A DNA stretch of 64,000 bases from Gammaproteobacteria bacterium (GTDB lineage: Bacteria > Pseudomonadota > Gammaproteobacteria > Steroidobacterales > Rariloculaceae), in contig JAJEGN010000022.1 in the NCBI GenBank assembly GCA_022819855.1, forward strand, positions 142,835 to 206,834, written 5' to 3'. The translations under genes were made by a program, and so were the position numbers. The notes beneath the pieces were generated by a model. That model saw only the letters and a program-made list of their open reading frames with translations. It was not told the DNA's origin and searched no databases. Each line of letters begins with the position of its first letter. Position 1 is the first letter of the stretch. Below are positions 17,213-27,041 of this stretch, one piece after another.

Positions 17213-17240
17213 TTGAGCACGCCCGGAACCATGGTATAGT
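17213..17240 (+). promoter_or_regulatory. Sigma-70 promoter of rne
   Basis: -35 TTGAGC (17213-17218) and -10 TATAGT (17235-17240) with a 16-base spacer, reading toward rne. Transcription from about 17247 would give a leader near 300 bases, comparable in kind to the long autoregulatory rne leader of E. coli. Confidence 0.7.
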
Positions 17241-17553
17241 AGCGGCGCGGGCGACACCCGTGGCGATCTGCCCGCACTGCTCAGGCAGTCCTGTAACGCT
17301 CCTGTTGAGCGGCCACAACACGCAATTTTATTTTGTCGACGCCCCGGATTCGGGCCGTCGCGATACAAGTCAGGCTATGGCTCTCCGTCGCGAACAGTAT
17401 GTCAACTCCCGCGAGCAACGCGGTTTGAGCGATTCCAACCACAGGAAAGAACCATGACGAAGCGGTGCAAAGTCACAAGCAGATGCATCGCCGCCTCTCG
17501 TATCGCGGTCGGCGCAGTGAATCCCGGGCCTGCTTCAGAAAGGCTGAGGATTT
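17241..17553 (+). promoter_or_regulatory. Long 5' leader of rne
   Basis: 313 bases without a conserved gene between the rne promoter and start codon. It contains an isolated AT-rich tract near 17323-17335 (TTTTATTTT) in otherwise GC-rich sequence. In E. coli the rne leader is bound and cleaved by RNase E to autoregulate its own mRNA; a similar role here is inferred from position and length. An open frame with a good ribosome binding site begins at 17454 and overlaps the rne start. Confidence 0.55.
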
Positions 17554-17636
17554 ATGAAACGCATGCTAGTCAATGCAACTCAACAAGAAGAGTTGCGAAT
17601 GGCCATGGTCGATGGCCAGAAACTCTACGATCTTAA
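17454..17636 (+). CDS. Possible upstream ORF in the rne leader
   Basis: 60-codon frame beginning ATGACGAAGCGG after a good AGGAAAGAACC ribosome binding site, ending 80 bases inside rne in another frame. The peptide is rich in Arg, Ala and Ser and resembles nothing I know. If translated it would place ribosomes across the rne start region. The start signal is convincing, but there is no evidence of protein-level conservation, so this is a candidate only. Confidence 0.25.
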   Translation: MTKRCKVTSRCIAASRIAVGAVNPGPASERLRIYETHASQCNSTRRVANGHGRWPETLRS

Positions 17637-20544
17637 TATCGAGGTACCGACCCGCGAGCAACGCAGAGCCAATATCTACAAGGGCCGCATAACGAGAATC
17701 GAACCCAGCCTCGAGGCCGCGTTCGTCGACTTCGGCGCCCAGCGACACGGCTTCCTGCCGCTCAAGGAAATCTCCAGCGAGTACTTCCTGAAGCAGCCCG
17801 ATCAGGGTGAGCGCCCGCAGATCAAAAACGTGCTCAAGGACGGGCAGGAGATCGTCGTCCAGGTCGAAAAGGAAGAACGCGGCAACAAGGGCGCCGCGCT
17901 GACCACCTTCATCAGCCTCGCGGGACGGTTTCTCGTCCTGATGCCGAACGACTCCCGGGCGAGCGGCGTTTCGCGCCGGATTACCGGCGAGGACAGGGAC
18001 ATCGTACGCCAGTCGCTCAAGGAGCTTGACGCGCCGGAGTCGATGGGCTGCATCGTCAGGACGGCCGGCGTCGGACGCGATGTGGAGGAACTGCGCTGGG
18101 ACCTCGACTACCTGCTCAGCGTCTGGGAGGCGATCAAGTCGGTCGTCGTCACGCGCCCCGCGCCGTTTCTCATTTACCAGGAAGGCAATGCGATCGTCCG
18201 CGCGCTCCGCGATTACCTCTCGAACGACATCGGCGAGATCCTCGTCGACGACGCCGTCGTCCACAAGGACGCACTGGACTTCATGGAACGGGTCCTGCCG
18301 AATCAGCTTCGCAAACTCAAATACTATGACGACCCGACGGTGCCGCTCTTCACGCGGTTTCAGATCGAGAGCCAGATCGAGTCGGCCTTCGCACACAGCG
18401 TGTCACTGCCTGCAGGCGGCAGCATCGTCATCGATCACACCGAGGCGCTGACCGCGATCGACATCAACTCCGCGCGCGCGACGAAAGGCGGAGACATCGA
18501 AGCGACGGCCTACAACACGAACCTCGAGGCCGCCCAGGAGATCGCCCGGCAAATGCGACTTCGCGACCTTGGCGGACTCGTCGTCATCGACTTCATCGAC
18601 ATGGGGCCGCACCGCAACCAGCGCGATGTCGAGAACAAGCTGCGCGAGGCCGTCCGCCAGGACCGCGCCCGAATCCAGATCGGCAAGATCTCGAAGTTCG
18701 GCCTGCTCGAACTGTCCCGGCAACGGTTGCGCCCGTCACTTGAGGAATCGACTCAAGCGGTGTGCCCGCGCTGCAACGGCAACGGCGTGATCCGCAGTGT
18801 CGAGTCGCTCGCTCTTGCGATTCTCAGACTCATCGGCGAGGAGGCCCGCAAGGAACGCAGCGCCAGGGTCATTGTGCGCCTGCCGGTCGACGTGGCGAAT
18901 TACCTGCTCAACGAGAAACGCGACTGGGTGCAGTCGATTCAGGACAACAACCACGTCGCGGTCATGCTCGTCGGCGACCCGGCGCTCGAGACGCCAAGCT
19001 ACAGTATCCGCCGCGTGCGTGACGACGAACTCGGGCAGCCTGAGAACGCAAGTCCGAGCTACGCACTCACCGAGCCCAGGGAAGATCTGTCCGCCGCGTT
19101 CGAGGATTCCGGCAAGAAGCCGCAGCCTGAGCAAGCGGCCGTGTCGGGCGTGTTGCCGAAGACACCGGCGCCGCAGCCCAGGCCACGTACGACGCGCCGC
19201 AAGCCGAAGCGGTCCGTCTGGACGGCCCTCTTCGGCTGGTTGATGCCGGCGCCGAAGGATCGGCGCCAGCGCGGCAGGAAACGTACGCGCACGGACCGCA
19301 AGCGCGCAACGCCGCGCCAGCGCGATGCGAGCCGGGGCCGACGGTCCGGACACGCTGAGCGTCGCGGCCGGACCCAAGGTACCGCGCGTAGAGGTCGTGG
19401 CAAGGGCACGGCCGCAACGGATGCCGCCAGGGCGAAAGCTGACGGGAAATCCGCCACGAAGCCCGCGGCGCAGTCATCCGGAGACGGGGACGGCGCCTCA
19501 CGCGGGCGTCGCAAGCGCGGTCGCAAGGCCTCGGGCGGGGCGCATGCGCAATCCGCCCAGGGGCAAAAGACCGAGCCAACGCGAAAGAGGCGACGAAGCA
19601 GGAAGACTACGAAGAAATCCGAACCCGATGCAGCAGCGGCCGAACCTCAGGCGAAAACCAGCAAAGGCGATGGTCAGGAGCGGCCCGATGCTGTGGAAAC
19701 TGCCGCAACCGTTACGAGCGAGACGCACAAGCCCGCGGATGAGTCCGGAACCGCCGCATCGGGAACGGATAACGCCGACGGGCAGGCGCCAACCTCATCC
19801 AGGGAAACGGAGCAGGAATCGGAGACGCCGGAGCCGGTAGCGCCGCAGGAACGTACTCAAGCCGAAGCCGACGAAGCGATCGCCAGGGAGGAACCGCGCG
19901 CGGCCGACCCGGAGGCAGACGTCGCCACCCAGGTGCCTTCCGCCGTAGCTGACGAGTCGCCGCCGGAACCGGAGCAGCCCGTTTCCGCAGGCGAGTCCAC
20001 AACAGATGGCGAAGATCAACCGGCCAAACCCAAACGGCGCGCCCCGTCCAGACGCACGCGCACGAAGCGTGGCGAGACTGCGGGCACGGGGTCCACGGAA
20101 GCGGCTACCGGCGTGACGGACGAAGCGGGCGAGCAGCCGTCGAAAGCCGACGGCGAAGCAGGACCTGACGGGCAGACCGTTGCCGAGCCGCCTGCCGAGA
20201 CCCTGGATTCGGCACCGGCGACCCCACCGGCAGAGCTCGATGCCGACTCAGGCGATGTGGCGCGCGCCGCGGCTGAACCGGAACCTGTGGCCTCTGCCGA
20301 ACGCGGCAGGGACTCGGCCGAACCGCCTCCAGAGGCAGAACCTGCCGAACCGATCCAGCCAGCCAGGTCAGCCGAACCATCCAGACCGGCCGAGTCGTCG
20401 CCCGATGCTGAGCCGCCGAGCGATGCGGCGCTGGACGTTGAAGGGCAATCGGCCAGGAAGCCGGGGGCCGCGTTCAGATCGATCGGAGAGCCTCCCGGCA
20501 CACCCGGCGCAGGCGAGGACCGGCCAACGGCGCCGTCAGACTAG
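17554..20544 (+). CDS. rne: Ribonuclease E
   Basis: Endoribonuclease that starts mRNA decay and processes rRNA and tRNA; scaffold of the degradosome. 996 residues. The N-terminal catalytic half has an S1 domain ([20 protein letters not shown]), catalytic Asp303 ([12 protein letters not shown]) and Asp346 (VVIDFIDM), and the zinc-link Cys404 and Cys407 (CPRCNG), at the same numbers as E. coli. The C-terminal half from about residue 510 is low-complexity: first Arg/Lys-rich (RNA binding), then Glu/Ala/Pro/Thr-rich. A short hydrophobic stretch [12 protein letters not shown] near residue 553 may be the membrane-targeting amphipathic helix. Start has a GAGGA site 5 bases upstream. Confidence 0.97.
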   Translation: MKRMLVNATQQEELRMAMVDGQKLYDLNIEVPTREQRRANIYKGRITRIEPSLEAAFVDFGAQRHGFLPLKEISSEYFLKQPDQGERPQIKNVLKDGQEIVVQVEKEERGNKGAALTTFISLAGRFLVLMPNDSRASGVSRRITGEDRDIVRQSLKELDAPESMGCIVRTAGVGRDVEELRWDLDYLLSVWEAIKSVVVTRPAPFLIYQEGNAIVRALRDYLSNDIGEILVDDAVVHKDALDFMERVLPNQLRKLKYYDDPTVPLFTRFQIESQIESAFAHSVSLPAGGSIVIDHTEALTAIDINSARATKGGDIEATAYNTNLEAAQEIARQMRLRDLGGLVVIDFIDMGPHRNQRDVENKLREAVRQDRARIQIGKISKFGLLELSRQRLRPSLEESTQAVCPRCNGNGVIRSVESLALAILRLIGEEARKERSARVIVRLPVDVANYLLNEKRDWVQSIQDNNHVAVMLVGDPALETPSYSIRRVRDDELGQPENASPSYALTEPREDLSAAFEDSGKKPQPEQAAVSGVLPKTPAPQPRPRTTRRKPKRSVWTALFGWLMPAPKDRRQRGRKRTRTDRKRATPRQRDASRGRRSGHAERRGRTQGTARRGRGKGTAATDAARAKADGKSATKPAAQSSGDGDGASRGRRKRGRKASGGAHAQSAQGQKTEPTRKRRRSRKTTKKSEPDAAAAEPQAKTSKGDGQERPDAVETAATVTSETHKPADESGTAASGTDNADGQAPTSSRETEQESETPEPVAPQERTQAEADEAIAREEPRAADPEADVATQVPSAVADESPPEPEQPVSAGESTTDGEDQPAKPKRRAPSRRTRTKRGETAGTGSTEAATGVTDEAGEQPSKADGEAGPDGQTVAEPPAETLDSAPATPPAELDADSGDVARAAAEPEPVASAERGRDSAEPPPEAEPAEPIQPARSAEPSRPAESSPDAEPPSDAALDVEGQSARKPGAAFRSIGEPPGTPGAGEDRPTAPSD

Positions 20545-20568
20545 GCAGCGAAGTTCTGCCACGGGCTG

Positions 20569-21066
20569 CTAGACGCCGCTGGCACGGCCCCGCAGGTGCT
20601 CGATCAAGCCGGTTGAGGCTTCCTCGACGAGGTCGAGCACGTACTCGAAGCCGTTGCTCCCGCCGTAGTAGGGATCGGGCACCGCGGATCGACCGAGTTG
20701 AGGGGCGAACTCGAGAAAGAGTCGAATTCGACCGCGAAATTCGGGCGGACTCTGCTCGATCAGCATGTCGCGGTTCAGTTCGTCCATGGCCAGCACGAGG
20801 TCGAAATGCTCGAAGTCCCCGGTGCTCACCAGCCGCGCGCGCTGCCGGCTCAGATCGATGCCCCTGCGCCGCGCCGCGCGTTGCGACCTGGGATCAGGCG
20901 GTTCGCCGACGTGGTAGGCATGCGTACCCGCTGAATCGACCTGGATGCGCAGCTCCGGCGCCCGCTCTGCGAGCACCTTGAGAAACATGCCTTCAGCGGT
21001 GGGTGAACGGCAGATGTTGCCCATGCAGACAAAAAGAATGCTGTAGTCGAACTCCTGTTGCGGCAT
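20569..21066 (-). CDS. Low-molecular-weight protein-tyrosine phosphatase
   Basis: 165-residue cytosolic phosphatase. The active-site P-loop CMGNICRS (C14-X5-R20) follows the first strand ILFV, and the general acid lies in DPYYGG near the C-terminus. Family members (Wzb, Etp, PtpA types) regulate exopolysaccharide export kinases or other tyrosine-phosphorylated proteins; no tyrosine kinase gene is seen here. It lies 33 bases after kdsB on the same strand, so it is probably the last gene of the envelope operon. Confidence 0.9.
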   Translation of the reverse strand: MPQQEFDYSILFVCMGNICRSPTAEGMFLKVLAERAPELRIQVDSAGTHAYHVGEPPDPRSQRAARRRGIDLSRQRARLVSTGDFEHFDLVLAMDELNRDMLIEQSPPEFRGRIRLFLEFAPQLGRSAVPDPYYGGSNGFEYVLDLVEEASTGLIEHLRGRASGV

Positions 21067-21099
21067 GTGCTGTGTGGTCCTGCGGGTTGCGCGGCCTGA

Positions 21100-21846
21100 T
21101 CACCCCGAACGCGATGCCACGATCGCGCGGATCGCCTCGAGATCCTCCTGCGTGTCAACGCCGCGTGCCGGCGCATCGACGGCATCGGCGACAACAATTC
21201 GCAGCCCAAGATGGAGCGCGCGCAGCTGTTCGAGCCGCTCCTCGCGCTCGAGCGGCGACGGGGGCGCCGCCGACAAGGCCTTGAGACTGCCGGCACGGTA
21301 TGCGTAGATGCCAACGTGGCGGCGCGCCATGCCACCGGCAGGACCCGCCGCCCGGTGCGGAATCGGCGCACGGCTGAAATAGAGCGCAAAATCCTCGCGG
21401 TCGGTGACGACCTTGACCCTGTTCGGATCCCGGAATTCGTCCTCCGTGCGGACCGGCGTTGTCAATGTCGCGATTGCAGCAGCTTCGGTAGCAGCGAGAA
21501 GGTCCGCAACCTGGCTCACGAGCTTCGGCGGCAACAGCGGCTCATCGCCCTGGACGTTTACGACGATCTGCTCATCGTCCCAGCCGCAACGCTCGGCAAG
21601 CTCGGCGATACGATCGGTACCGCTGGCGTGATCGGCGGCCGTCATTTCGGCACGCGCACCGTGTTCGCGGCATGCTGTGGCGATCCGCTCGTCGTCGGTC
21701 GCAACGATGATCTCGCGAGCCCGCGAACGGCGCGCCTGATCATGCACCCAGGCGATCATCGGCCGCCCCGCGATATCGGCAAGCGCCTTGCCGGGCAAGC
21801 GGGTGGATCCGTAGCGGGCCGGGATGACGACGATGAAGTCAGTCAT
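21100..21846 (-). CDS. kdsB: 3-deoxy-manno-octulosonate cytidylyltransferase
   Basis: CMP-Kdo synthetase; activates Kdo for attachment to lipid A in lipopolysaccharide synthesis. 248 residues, full length. N-terminal nucleotide-binding signature VVIPARYGSTRLPGKALADI, then IVVATDDERI and VNVQGDEPLLP. The start codon overlaps the lpxK stop codon as ATGA, so the two Kdo/lipid A genes are coupled. Confidence 0.96.
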   Translation of the reverse strand: MTDFIVVIPARYGSTRLPGKALADIAGRPMIAWVHDQARRSRAREIIVATDDERIATACREHGARAEMTAADHASGTDRIAELAERCGWDDEQIVVNVQGDEPLLPPKLVSQVADLLAATEAAAIATLTTPVRTEDEFRDPNRVKVVTDREDFALYFSRAPIPHRAAGPAGGMARRHVGIYAYRAGSLKALSAAPPSPLEREERLEQLRALHLGLRIVVADAVDAPARGVDTQEDLEAIRAIVASRSG

Positions 21847-22871
21847 TGCGATCCGCCCTGAATATTGATTCGACGCATCAGGAGTTTCATCAGCCGGTCG
21901 CCGTCATCGCCTTCGAACGCCAGATCGACAATCACCGCCCAGACGTTCCCGGGCGCGAAGCTGCGGCATTTTACAGCGTCCTTCTCCGTGATCAGCACGG
22001 GGGCCGCGTCGTCGAAGCTGAGATCAGCTTCGCGAATGGTAGCGTGATCGATCAACGGTCTCGGATCGACCGTCAAGCCGCTGCGCTCGAGCAGCGAAAA
22101 GAAGCGTTCGGGATGACCGATACCGGCAACGGCGTGAACTTCGCTGCCCTTGAAGTCGTCGAGATCACGTGTCGCGCCATCGGCCAGGCGAACCACTCTG
22201 ACTGGCACCGGCGCGGCCCTGTAGACGTCGCCCTGTCCCCAGTCGCCGGAATTCACGACGATCGCATCGACACAGTCGAGCCGCCCGGACGGTTCCCGCA
22301 GCGGACCGGCCGGCAGACACAAGCCGTTACCGAGCCCCCGCAGGCCGTCCACGATGCCGATCTCGAAGCGTCGCCCAAGGCGATAGTGTTGCAGACCATC
22401 GTCCGCGAGCAGCACATCGACCCTGCACCGCTCGAGCAGGAATTTCGCGGCCGCGACGCGGTCGGACCCCGCCGCAACCGGAGACTGCGTGCGGTGTGCG
22501 AGCAGCACGGGCTCATCGCCCACCTGGCCGGGGTCGCTGTCGCGCGTGACCCGCTGCGGCCACTCCAGGGCACGCCCACCGTAGCCGCGCGTCACGATAC
22601 CGACGCTCAGTCCACGCTTCGTCAGTGCTTGTGCAAGCCATACGACGCAAGGAGTCTTGCCCGTGCCGCCGACCGTGATGTTGCCGACGACGACGACCGG
22701 CACGCCAGGATCGACCGCTCTCAGCATGCCCCACCCGTATAGCGCCCTCCTGAGGACGGCGGCGGTCCGATACAGCAGCGCAGCGGGCCACAACAACCAT
22801 GCGAGCGGGTTACCGCCGTACCAGATCGCGTTGAGAAGCGCTGTCAGGCGACGCCGCGCCAAATCCGACAT
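21843..22871 (-). CDS. lpxK: Tetraacyldisaccharide 4'-kinase LpxK
   Basis: Phosphorylates the 4' position of the lipid A precursor to give lipid IVA; membrane-associated. 342 residues. Walker A-like GNITVGGTGKTPCVVWLA and the downstream LADDGLQHYRLGR region are diagnostic, as is the terminal VLITEKDAVKCRSF. Ten bases after msbA; overlaps kdsB. Confidence 0.96.
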   Translation of the reverse strand: MSDLARRRLTALLNAIWYGGNPLAWLLWPAALLYRTAAVLRRALYGWGMLRAVDPGVPVVVVGNITVGGTGKTPCVVWLAQALTKRGLSVGIVTRGYGGRALEWPQRVTRDSDPGQVGDEPVLLAHRTQSPVAAGSDRVAAAKFLLERCRVDVLLADDGLQHYRLGRRFEIGIVDGLRGLGNGLCLPAGPLREPSGRLDCVDAIVVNSGDWGQGDVYRAAPVPVRVVRLADGATRDLDDFKGSEVHAVAGIGHPERFFSLLERSGLTVDPRPLIDHATIREADLSFDDAAPVLITEKDAVKCRSFAPGNVWAVIVDLAFEGDDGDRLMKLLMRRINIQGGSQ

Positions 22872-22881
22872 GGCGGAGCGC

Positions 22882-24633
22882 CTAATCCGCGAACTGCATG
22901 CCGTGCAGCATCGAATACCAGCCGTCGCGCCCGATGAGCTCCCGGTGAGCCCCCTCCTCCACGATGCAGCCGTCCTTCATGACGATGATTCGATCTGCAT
23001 CCTCGACCGTCGACAGGCGGTGCGCGATGACGAGCGTCGTCCTGCCCTGCATCAGGCGCCCGAGCGCATCCTGAACGCGGCGCTCGGATTCCGTATCGAG
23101 CGCTGACGTCGCCTCATCGAGGATCAGCACGGGCGCATCCTTGAGCAAGGCCCGCGCGATCGCCACGCGCTGGCGCTGCCCACCGGACAACAGTACGCCC
23201 CGCTCACCGACCTGCGCATCGAGCCCATCGGGCAGTTCCGCGGCAAACTCGGTCACATGCGCAGCTTCGGCCACGCGCTCGATGTCGGAGCGCGAGCACT
23301 CGCGTAGCGCGCCGTAGGCAATGTTTCCGGCGATGCTGTCATCGAAAAGCACAACGTCCTGGCTCACGAAGCTGATCTGCCGGCGAAGGTCCGCGAGGCG
23401 ATACTCGCGAATGTCCGTTCCGTCGAGCAGGATCCGGCCGCTGTCGACATTGTAGAAGCGCGGCAACAGCCCCACGAGTGTCGACTTGCCGCTCCCCGAG
23501 CGGCCGACGACGGCGATCGTCGATCCGGACGGCGCCTCGAAACTGACATCCTCGAGCACCGGACCGTTGGCATCGTCGTAACCGAACCGCACGCTCCGAT
23601 ACGCGACATTGCCATGCGCGCGCGCCAGAGGCATCGTGCCCTGATCCGGCTCGCCGGGTTCGTCGAGCACCTCGAACAGGCTCTCGGCCGCGGCGATGCC
23701 CCGCTGCAGCGCCACATTGATGTTGACCAGGCGCTTGAGCGGCGCGAGCAGCATCGCAAGCGCGCCGATGAACCCCATGAACGTGGCTGCCGTCAGTTCG
23801 ATCGAGAACCAGCCGGAGAACACGAAGAAGACGATTACGGCGACGCCGAGGGCCACGATGTACTGGATCAGTGCATCCCCGAACGAGCGGATCGCGGCCA
23901 CGCGCAAGTGCAGACGGAAGTTCTTCGCGTTGACGCGGACAAACTGCGCCTGTTCCTGCTTTTCGCCGGCGAAGATCTTGACGATTCGGTTGCCTCGCAG
24001 GGTCTGCTCGGTCAACCGCGTTACATCGCCCATCGAATCCTGGATCCGTGCACTCTGGCGCCGGAACGCTCTGCTCATGATCCAGACGAGCAGCGCGATG
24101 ACCGGACCGACTATCACGATCAGCAACGTCAGCCGGAGGTTGAAATAAATCATCATGCCGAGCATGCCGAGCACGAGCAGGCTGTCGCGAACGACGACCG
24201 CCACGGCATTGGAAACTGCCTCGGCAACCTGTTCGGTATTGAACGTGAGTTTGGAGATCAGCGCGCCCGTGGAACTGCGATCGTGGTAGCCGACCGGCAG
24301 GCGCAGGTAACTGATGAACAACTCTTCTCGCAGGTCGCGTATCGCAGATCGGCCCACCCAGTTCAGCCCGTAAACCGTGAAAAAGTCCATCGCGCCGCGC
24401 AACGCGAAAACGACCGCGATCAGCACCGGCAACCGAAATGGGCTGCCTCGGTTCAGCTCATCCTCGACGAGCTGATCGATGATGTCCCTGAGGAAGAGCG
24501 GCACCGTCAACGAGATTCCCGCATAGATGACGATCGCAGCCACGGCCGGCACGATGATGTACCAGTAGGGTGAAACGTAGCTGAGCAGACGACGGTAAAC
24601 GCTCACCACGTCGGGATTGAGCCGCAGGACCAT
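22882..24633 (-). CDS. msbA: Lipid A export ABC transporter MsbA
   Basis: Homodimeric inner-membrane flippase for lipid A-core. 583 residues: six transmembrane helices in about residues 15-320 (for example WYIIVPAVAAIVIYAGISL), then the nucleotide-binding domain with Walker A GRSGSGKSTLVG, signature LSGGQRQRVAIARALL, Walker B VLILDEATSALD and H-loop VIAHRLSTV. Three bases from exbD upstream. The neighbourhood exbB-exbD-msbA-lpxK-kdsB is common in gammaproteobacteria and ties the transporter to lipid A export. Confidence 0.95.
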   Translation of the reverse strand: MVLRLNPDVVSVYRRLLSYVSPYWYIIVPAVAAIVIYAGISLTVPLFLRDIIDQLVEDELNRGSPFRLPVLIAVVFALRGAMDFFTVYGLNWVGRSAIRDLREELFISYLRLPVGYHDRSSTGALISKLTFNTEQVAEAVSNAVAVVVRDSLLVLGMLGMMIYFNLRLTLLIVIVGPVIALLVWIMSRAFRRQSARIQDSMGDVTRLTEQTLRGNRIVKIFAGEKQEQAQFVRVNAKNFRLHLRVAAIRSFGDALIQYIVALGVAVIVFFVFSGWFSIELTAATFMGFIGALAMLLAPLKRLVNINVALQRGIAAAESLFEVLDEPGEPDQGTMPLARAHGNVAYRSVRFGYDDANGPVLEDVSFEAPSGSTIAVVGRSGSGKSTLVGLLPRFYNVDSGRILLDGTDIREYRLADLRRQISFVSQDVVLFDDSIAGNIAYGALRECSRSDIERVAEAAHVTEFAAELPDGLDAQVGERGVLLSGGQRQRVAIARALLKDAPVLILDEATSALDTESERRVQDALGRLMQGRTTLVIAHRLSTVEDADRIIVMKDGCIVEEGAHRELIGRDGWYSMLHGMQFAD

Positions 24634-24636
24634 GGG

Positions 24637-25059
24637 TCAGCCGTCGGGGGAACTCACCGTCGCAATGTTGATCTCGACAAAACCGATCTGGCCGGCAACG
24701 TCGAGCGCCGTAACGACCGCCTGGTGCTGAGCTTCGGCATCGGCCCGGATGAACACCGCCAAATCGAGATCGGCCCCGGCAAGCCGCTCGATTGCCGCCC
24801 TGAGCGTACTGCGCTCGTTGTTGACGAGCGGTCGCCCGTTGACCGCGTAGCTGCCCGTTTGCGAAATCGTGATCTCGAGGACTTCACCGTCGCTCTGAGG
24901 CCGTAGCTCGGCATTCGCCTCGGGCAGACGCAGACTGATTTCGGCCTCGCGGACAAAGCTGGTCGAGACCATGAAGAACACGAGGAGCAACAGCACGACG
25001 TCGATCAACGACGTGAGGTTGACTTCAGGCTCGTCGTTTGAGCGGCGCCGAAGGTTCAT
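24637..25059 (-). CDS. exbD: ExbD/TolR-family biopolymer transport protein
   Basis: 140 residues with one N-terminal transmembrane helix (LIDVVLLLLVFFMVSTSF), which holds the conserved membrane aspartate of ExbD/TolR, then a periplasmic domain. It works with the ExbB/TolQ-like protein encoded just upstream to couple the proton gradient to outer-membrane or envelope functions. Start overlaps exbB by 35 bases. ExbD rather than TolR is inferred from the lipid A gene context; no tonB or tolA is in view. Confidence 0.9.
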   Translation of the reverse strand: MNLRRRSNDEPEVNLTSLIDVVLLLLVFFMVSTSFVREAEISLRLPEANAELRPQSDGEVLEITISQTGSYAVNGRPLVNNERSTLRAAIERLAGADLDLAVFIRADAEAQHQAVVTALDVAGQIGFVEINIATVSSPDG

Positions 25060-25687
25060 TGCTCACGGACATCAGCTCCGACCGCCTGCGTTCGAGCAGC
25101 GAGTCGAGGAACCTGACCGTCTCCTTCTCCATCTGCACGACGAGGCCGTCGACGCGGCCGCGCAGGTAGCGATACCCGATCAGTGCCGGAATCGCGACGC
25201 AAAGACCGGCGGCCGTCGTGATCAGGGCTTCCGAAATTCCGCCGGCGAGCACGGCCGGATTGCCGACACCGTTCGCGGTAATCGCAGCAAATACCTTGAT
25301 CATGCCGATCACGGTACCGAGCAGTCCGAGCAGCGGTGAGACCGCCGCGATCGTGCCGAGCGAGGTGAGATAGCGCTCGAGTTCGTGCACGACGTGCCGG
25401 CCGCTGTCTTCGATCTTTTCCTTGACGACGTCCCGGTCGGCGTGCCGATGGGTAAGCGCCGTCGCGAGTATCTGCCCCAGCGGCGAGTTCTCGTGCAGCT
25501 TCTGCAGATGCTTGGGATCGAGTTGGTCGCGCCGGGCCCACTCGTGCACCTGGCGGACCAGATTTTTCGGCGAGACATGCTCGGGACGAAGCGTCCAGAG
25601 TCGTTCGAGAACGATCGCGGCGGCCACGATCGAGCAGGCAATGATCGGCAGCATCAACCAGCCGCCTGCTTGCACGATCTCCAGCAT
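25025..25687 (-). CDS. exbB: ExbB/TolQ/MotA-family proton channel protein
   Basis: 220 residues with three membrane segments: ADLIIACSIV-type helix near residues 10-30, then a pair in the second half (LTSLGTIAAVSPLLGLLGTVIGMI and LITTAAGLCVAIPALIGY) carrying the conserved polar and proline residues of the family. Partner of the ExbD-like protein downstream. First gene of the exbBD-msbA-lpxK-kdsB operon; a TATAGT -10 lies 33 bases upstream. Confidence 0.9.
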   Translation of the reverse strand: MLEIVQAGGWLMLPIIACSIVAAAIVLERLWTLRPEHVSPKNLVRQVHEWARRDQLDPKHLQKLHENSPLGQILATALTHRHADRDVVKEKIEDSGRHVVHELERYLTSLGTIAAVSPLLGLLGTVIGMIKVFAAITANGVGNPAVLAGGISEALITTAAGLCVAIPALIGYRYLRGRVDGLVVQMEKETVRFLDSLLERRRSELMSVSNEPSAPLKRRA

Positions 25688-25719
25688 GAGATCCCCGCAA
25701 CTCCCGGAATATGGGGCGA

Positions 25720-25748
25720 ACTATAGCGTGCCTACGGGGGTTTCTCCA
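25720..25748 (-). promoter_or_regulatory. Probable sigma-70 promoter of exbB-exbD-msbA-lpxK-kdsB
   Basis: On the minus strand, -35 TGGAGA (25748-25743) and -10 TATAGT (25725-25720) with a 17-base spacer, about 33 bases before the exbB start. The -10 is good, the -35 matches at four of six positions. Confidence 0.5.
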
Positions 25749-25887
25749 GACAGCCCAGACGCTCTTGCGCGCCGGTATCGACTACGAGGACATCATCCTC
25801 GCACGCGCCGATGGAATTGCCCGTGACGCCTGGCGCAAGGTCCTCCGGGTGCTCGCATGGGATTCTCCGAGTATGGATCGTCTCCTG

Positions 25888-26919
25888 CTAGATCCTGCAC
25901 TCGAACGGCTCGACCGTCATCTGCGGGTACCAGACCCAGAACTTTCGCAGCGTGACCGGCTCGGTGAAATTCGCAGGATCGGTCACGGTCAGCTCATAGT
26001 CCAGGCGACTACCGTCTTCGCTCGGCGTGAATCTCTCCAGTAGCAGCGAATCCTCACTCTGGGGGACGCCGACCACGTCGAAGTGCGCCCAGTTGAGGCG
26101 GGTCGTGCGCACCACAAGCGAGTCGCCGTCCCAGCGTCCGATCGAATAACCCAGCTTGCTGCGCGGCTGCCCCTCGTCGCTTGCGCCTTCACTCATGTGG
26201 ATCAGGCGCTCGGTGTCGTACTCCTCCAGGCGCAGGAGGATGTCGGCGCCCTGCTGAACGAACTCCATCGGGTACGGCTGCTCCATGATCGTCGGCATGC
26301 CCTTCGAGACGCAGTTGAGTATCGGGCTGTCGGAGATGCGGTCGAAGCCTTCCACAGCGGCGCGCGCGGCCGCGGTCAACGGGTAGCGGTCGTAGTCGAA
26401 CTCGGGCTCCGTATCCTGCGGTAGGAGTAAGGGCTGATCCTGAGGCGTACTCCAGGTGCGATAGATCCCGAGTTCCGGCGCGGAAGCGTCACCCGGGCCG
26501 GACGGGCCTTCCCGACCCCGGACCTGGTCCGCCCAGCGAGGTGCCGCGTTGGGTCCGAGGACGACTTCGTCGCCGTTCGCAAGAAGAATGTTCTCCACGT
26601 AGAGCATTGCGGCGTCCCTGCGTCCCGGCATCCCCGCAACCCGGATGCTGTCCCCGACTTCGAGCAGTTGGCCGCTCAGACCCGAGCGCCGCAGGTTGGT
26701 CAGCGACGTCATTTCGATCGTCAGCGCCCTTGTCGTGCCATCGGCGTCCTGTTCGGTCAGTTGAAAGCGCACATGCGGATTGCGCCAGGAGAGCTCCGTG
26801 ACAACGCCTGACGCTTCGACCACGGTCGACGTGTCGAAGTTGGCCGATACGCTGTGATGCGCCAGCAATATAAGCGGATGGCCAAGCAGCAGAACGACGA
26901 AACTGAATACTATTCTCAT
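25888..26919 (-). CDS. DUF6152-domain exported protein, long form
   Basis: 343 residues. Signal peptide (IVFSFVVLLLGHPLILLA) followed by HHSVSANFDT, then a DUF6152-type beta domain (about 20-125: VEASGVVTELSWRNPHVRFQL, and LEVGDSIRVAGMPGRRD). The C-terminal 200 residues are a second region with LNCVSKGMPTIMEQPYP, LGYSIGRWDGDSLVVRTTR and RLDYELTVTDPANFTEPV, a pattern I have seen in uncharacterised exported proteins of environmental proteobacteria. Function unknown. Second member of this family in the window after 15717-16109. About 200 bases separate it from the exbB start. Confidence 0.8.
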   Translation of the reverse strand: MRIVFSFVVLLLGHPLILLAHHSVSANFDTSTVVEASGVVTELSWRNPHVRFQLTEQDADGTTRALTIEMTSLTNLRRSGLSGQLLEVGDSIRVAGMPGRRDAAMLYVENILLANGDEVVLGPNAAPRWADQVRGREGPSGPGDASAPELGIYRTWSTPQDQPLLLPQDTEPEFDYDRYPLTAAARAAVEGFDRISDSPILNCVSKGMPTIMEQPYPMEFVQQGADILLRLEEYDTERLIHMSEGASDEGQPRSKLGYSIGRWDGDSLVVRTTRLNWAHFDVVGVPQSEDSLLLERFTPSEDGSRLDYELTVTDPANFTEPVTLRKFWVWYPQMTVEPFECRI

Positions 26920-27041
26920 GGATTCGCTTCCATGGGGGCAATGAGGTCAACAATAGCGTAACCGCGAGCCCGCGGTAACCACCGGCTGGCTCTCTGCCAA
27001 AAAAACCGACGCGTCCGTTTTCGGTACAAGACACTCTCGGT

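Noticed and set aside
17201..17368. Longer rluC starting at ATG 17368
   Set aside because: It would cover the rne promoter and add 56 residues before the S4 domain; the TTG at 17200 gives the family length.
25711..26043. 110-codon plus-strand frame between exbB and the DUF6152 gene
   Set aside because: Half of it is antisense to the DUF6152 gene; the other half lies over the exbB promoter. No ribosome binding site or family match.
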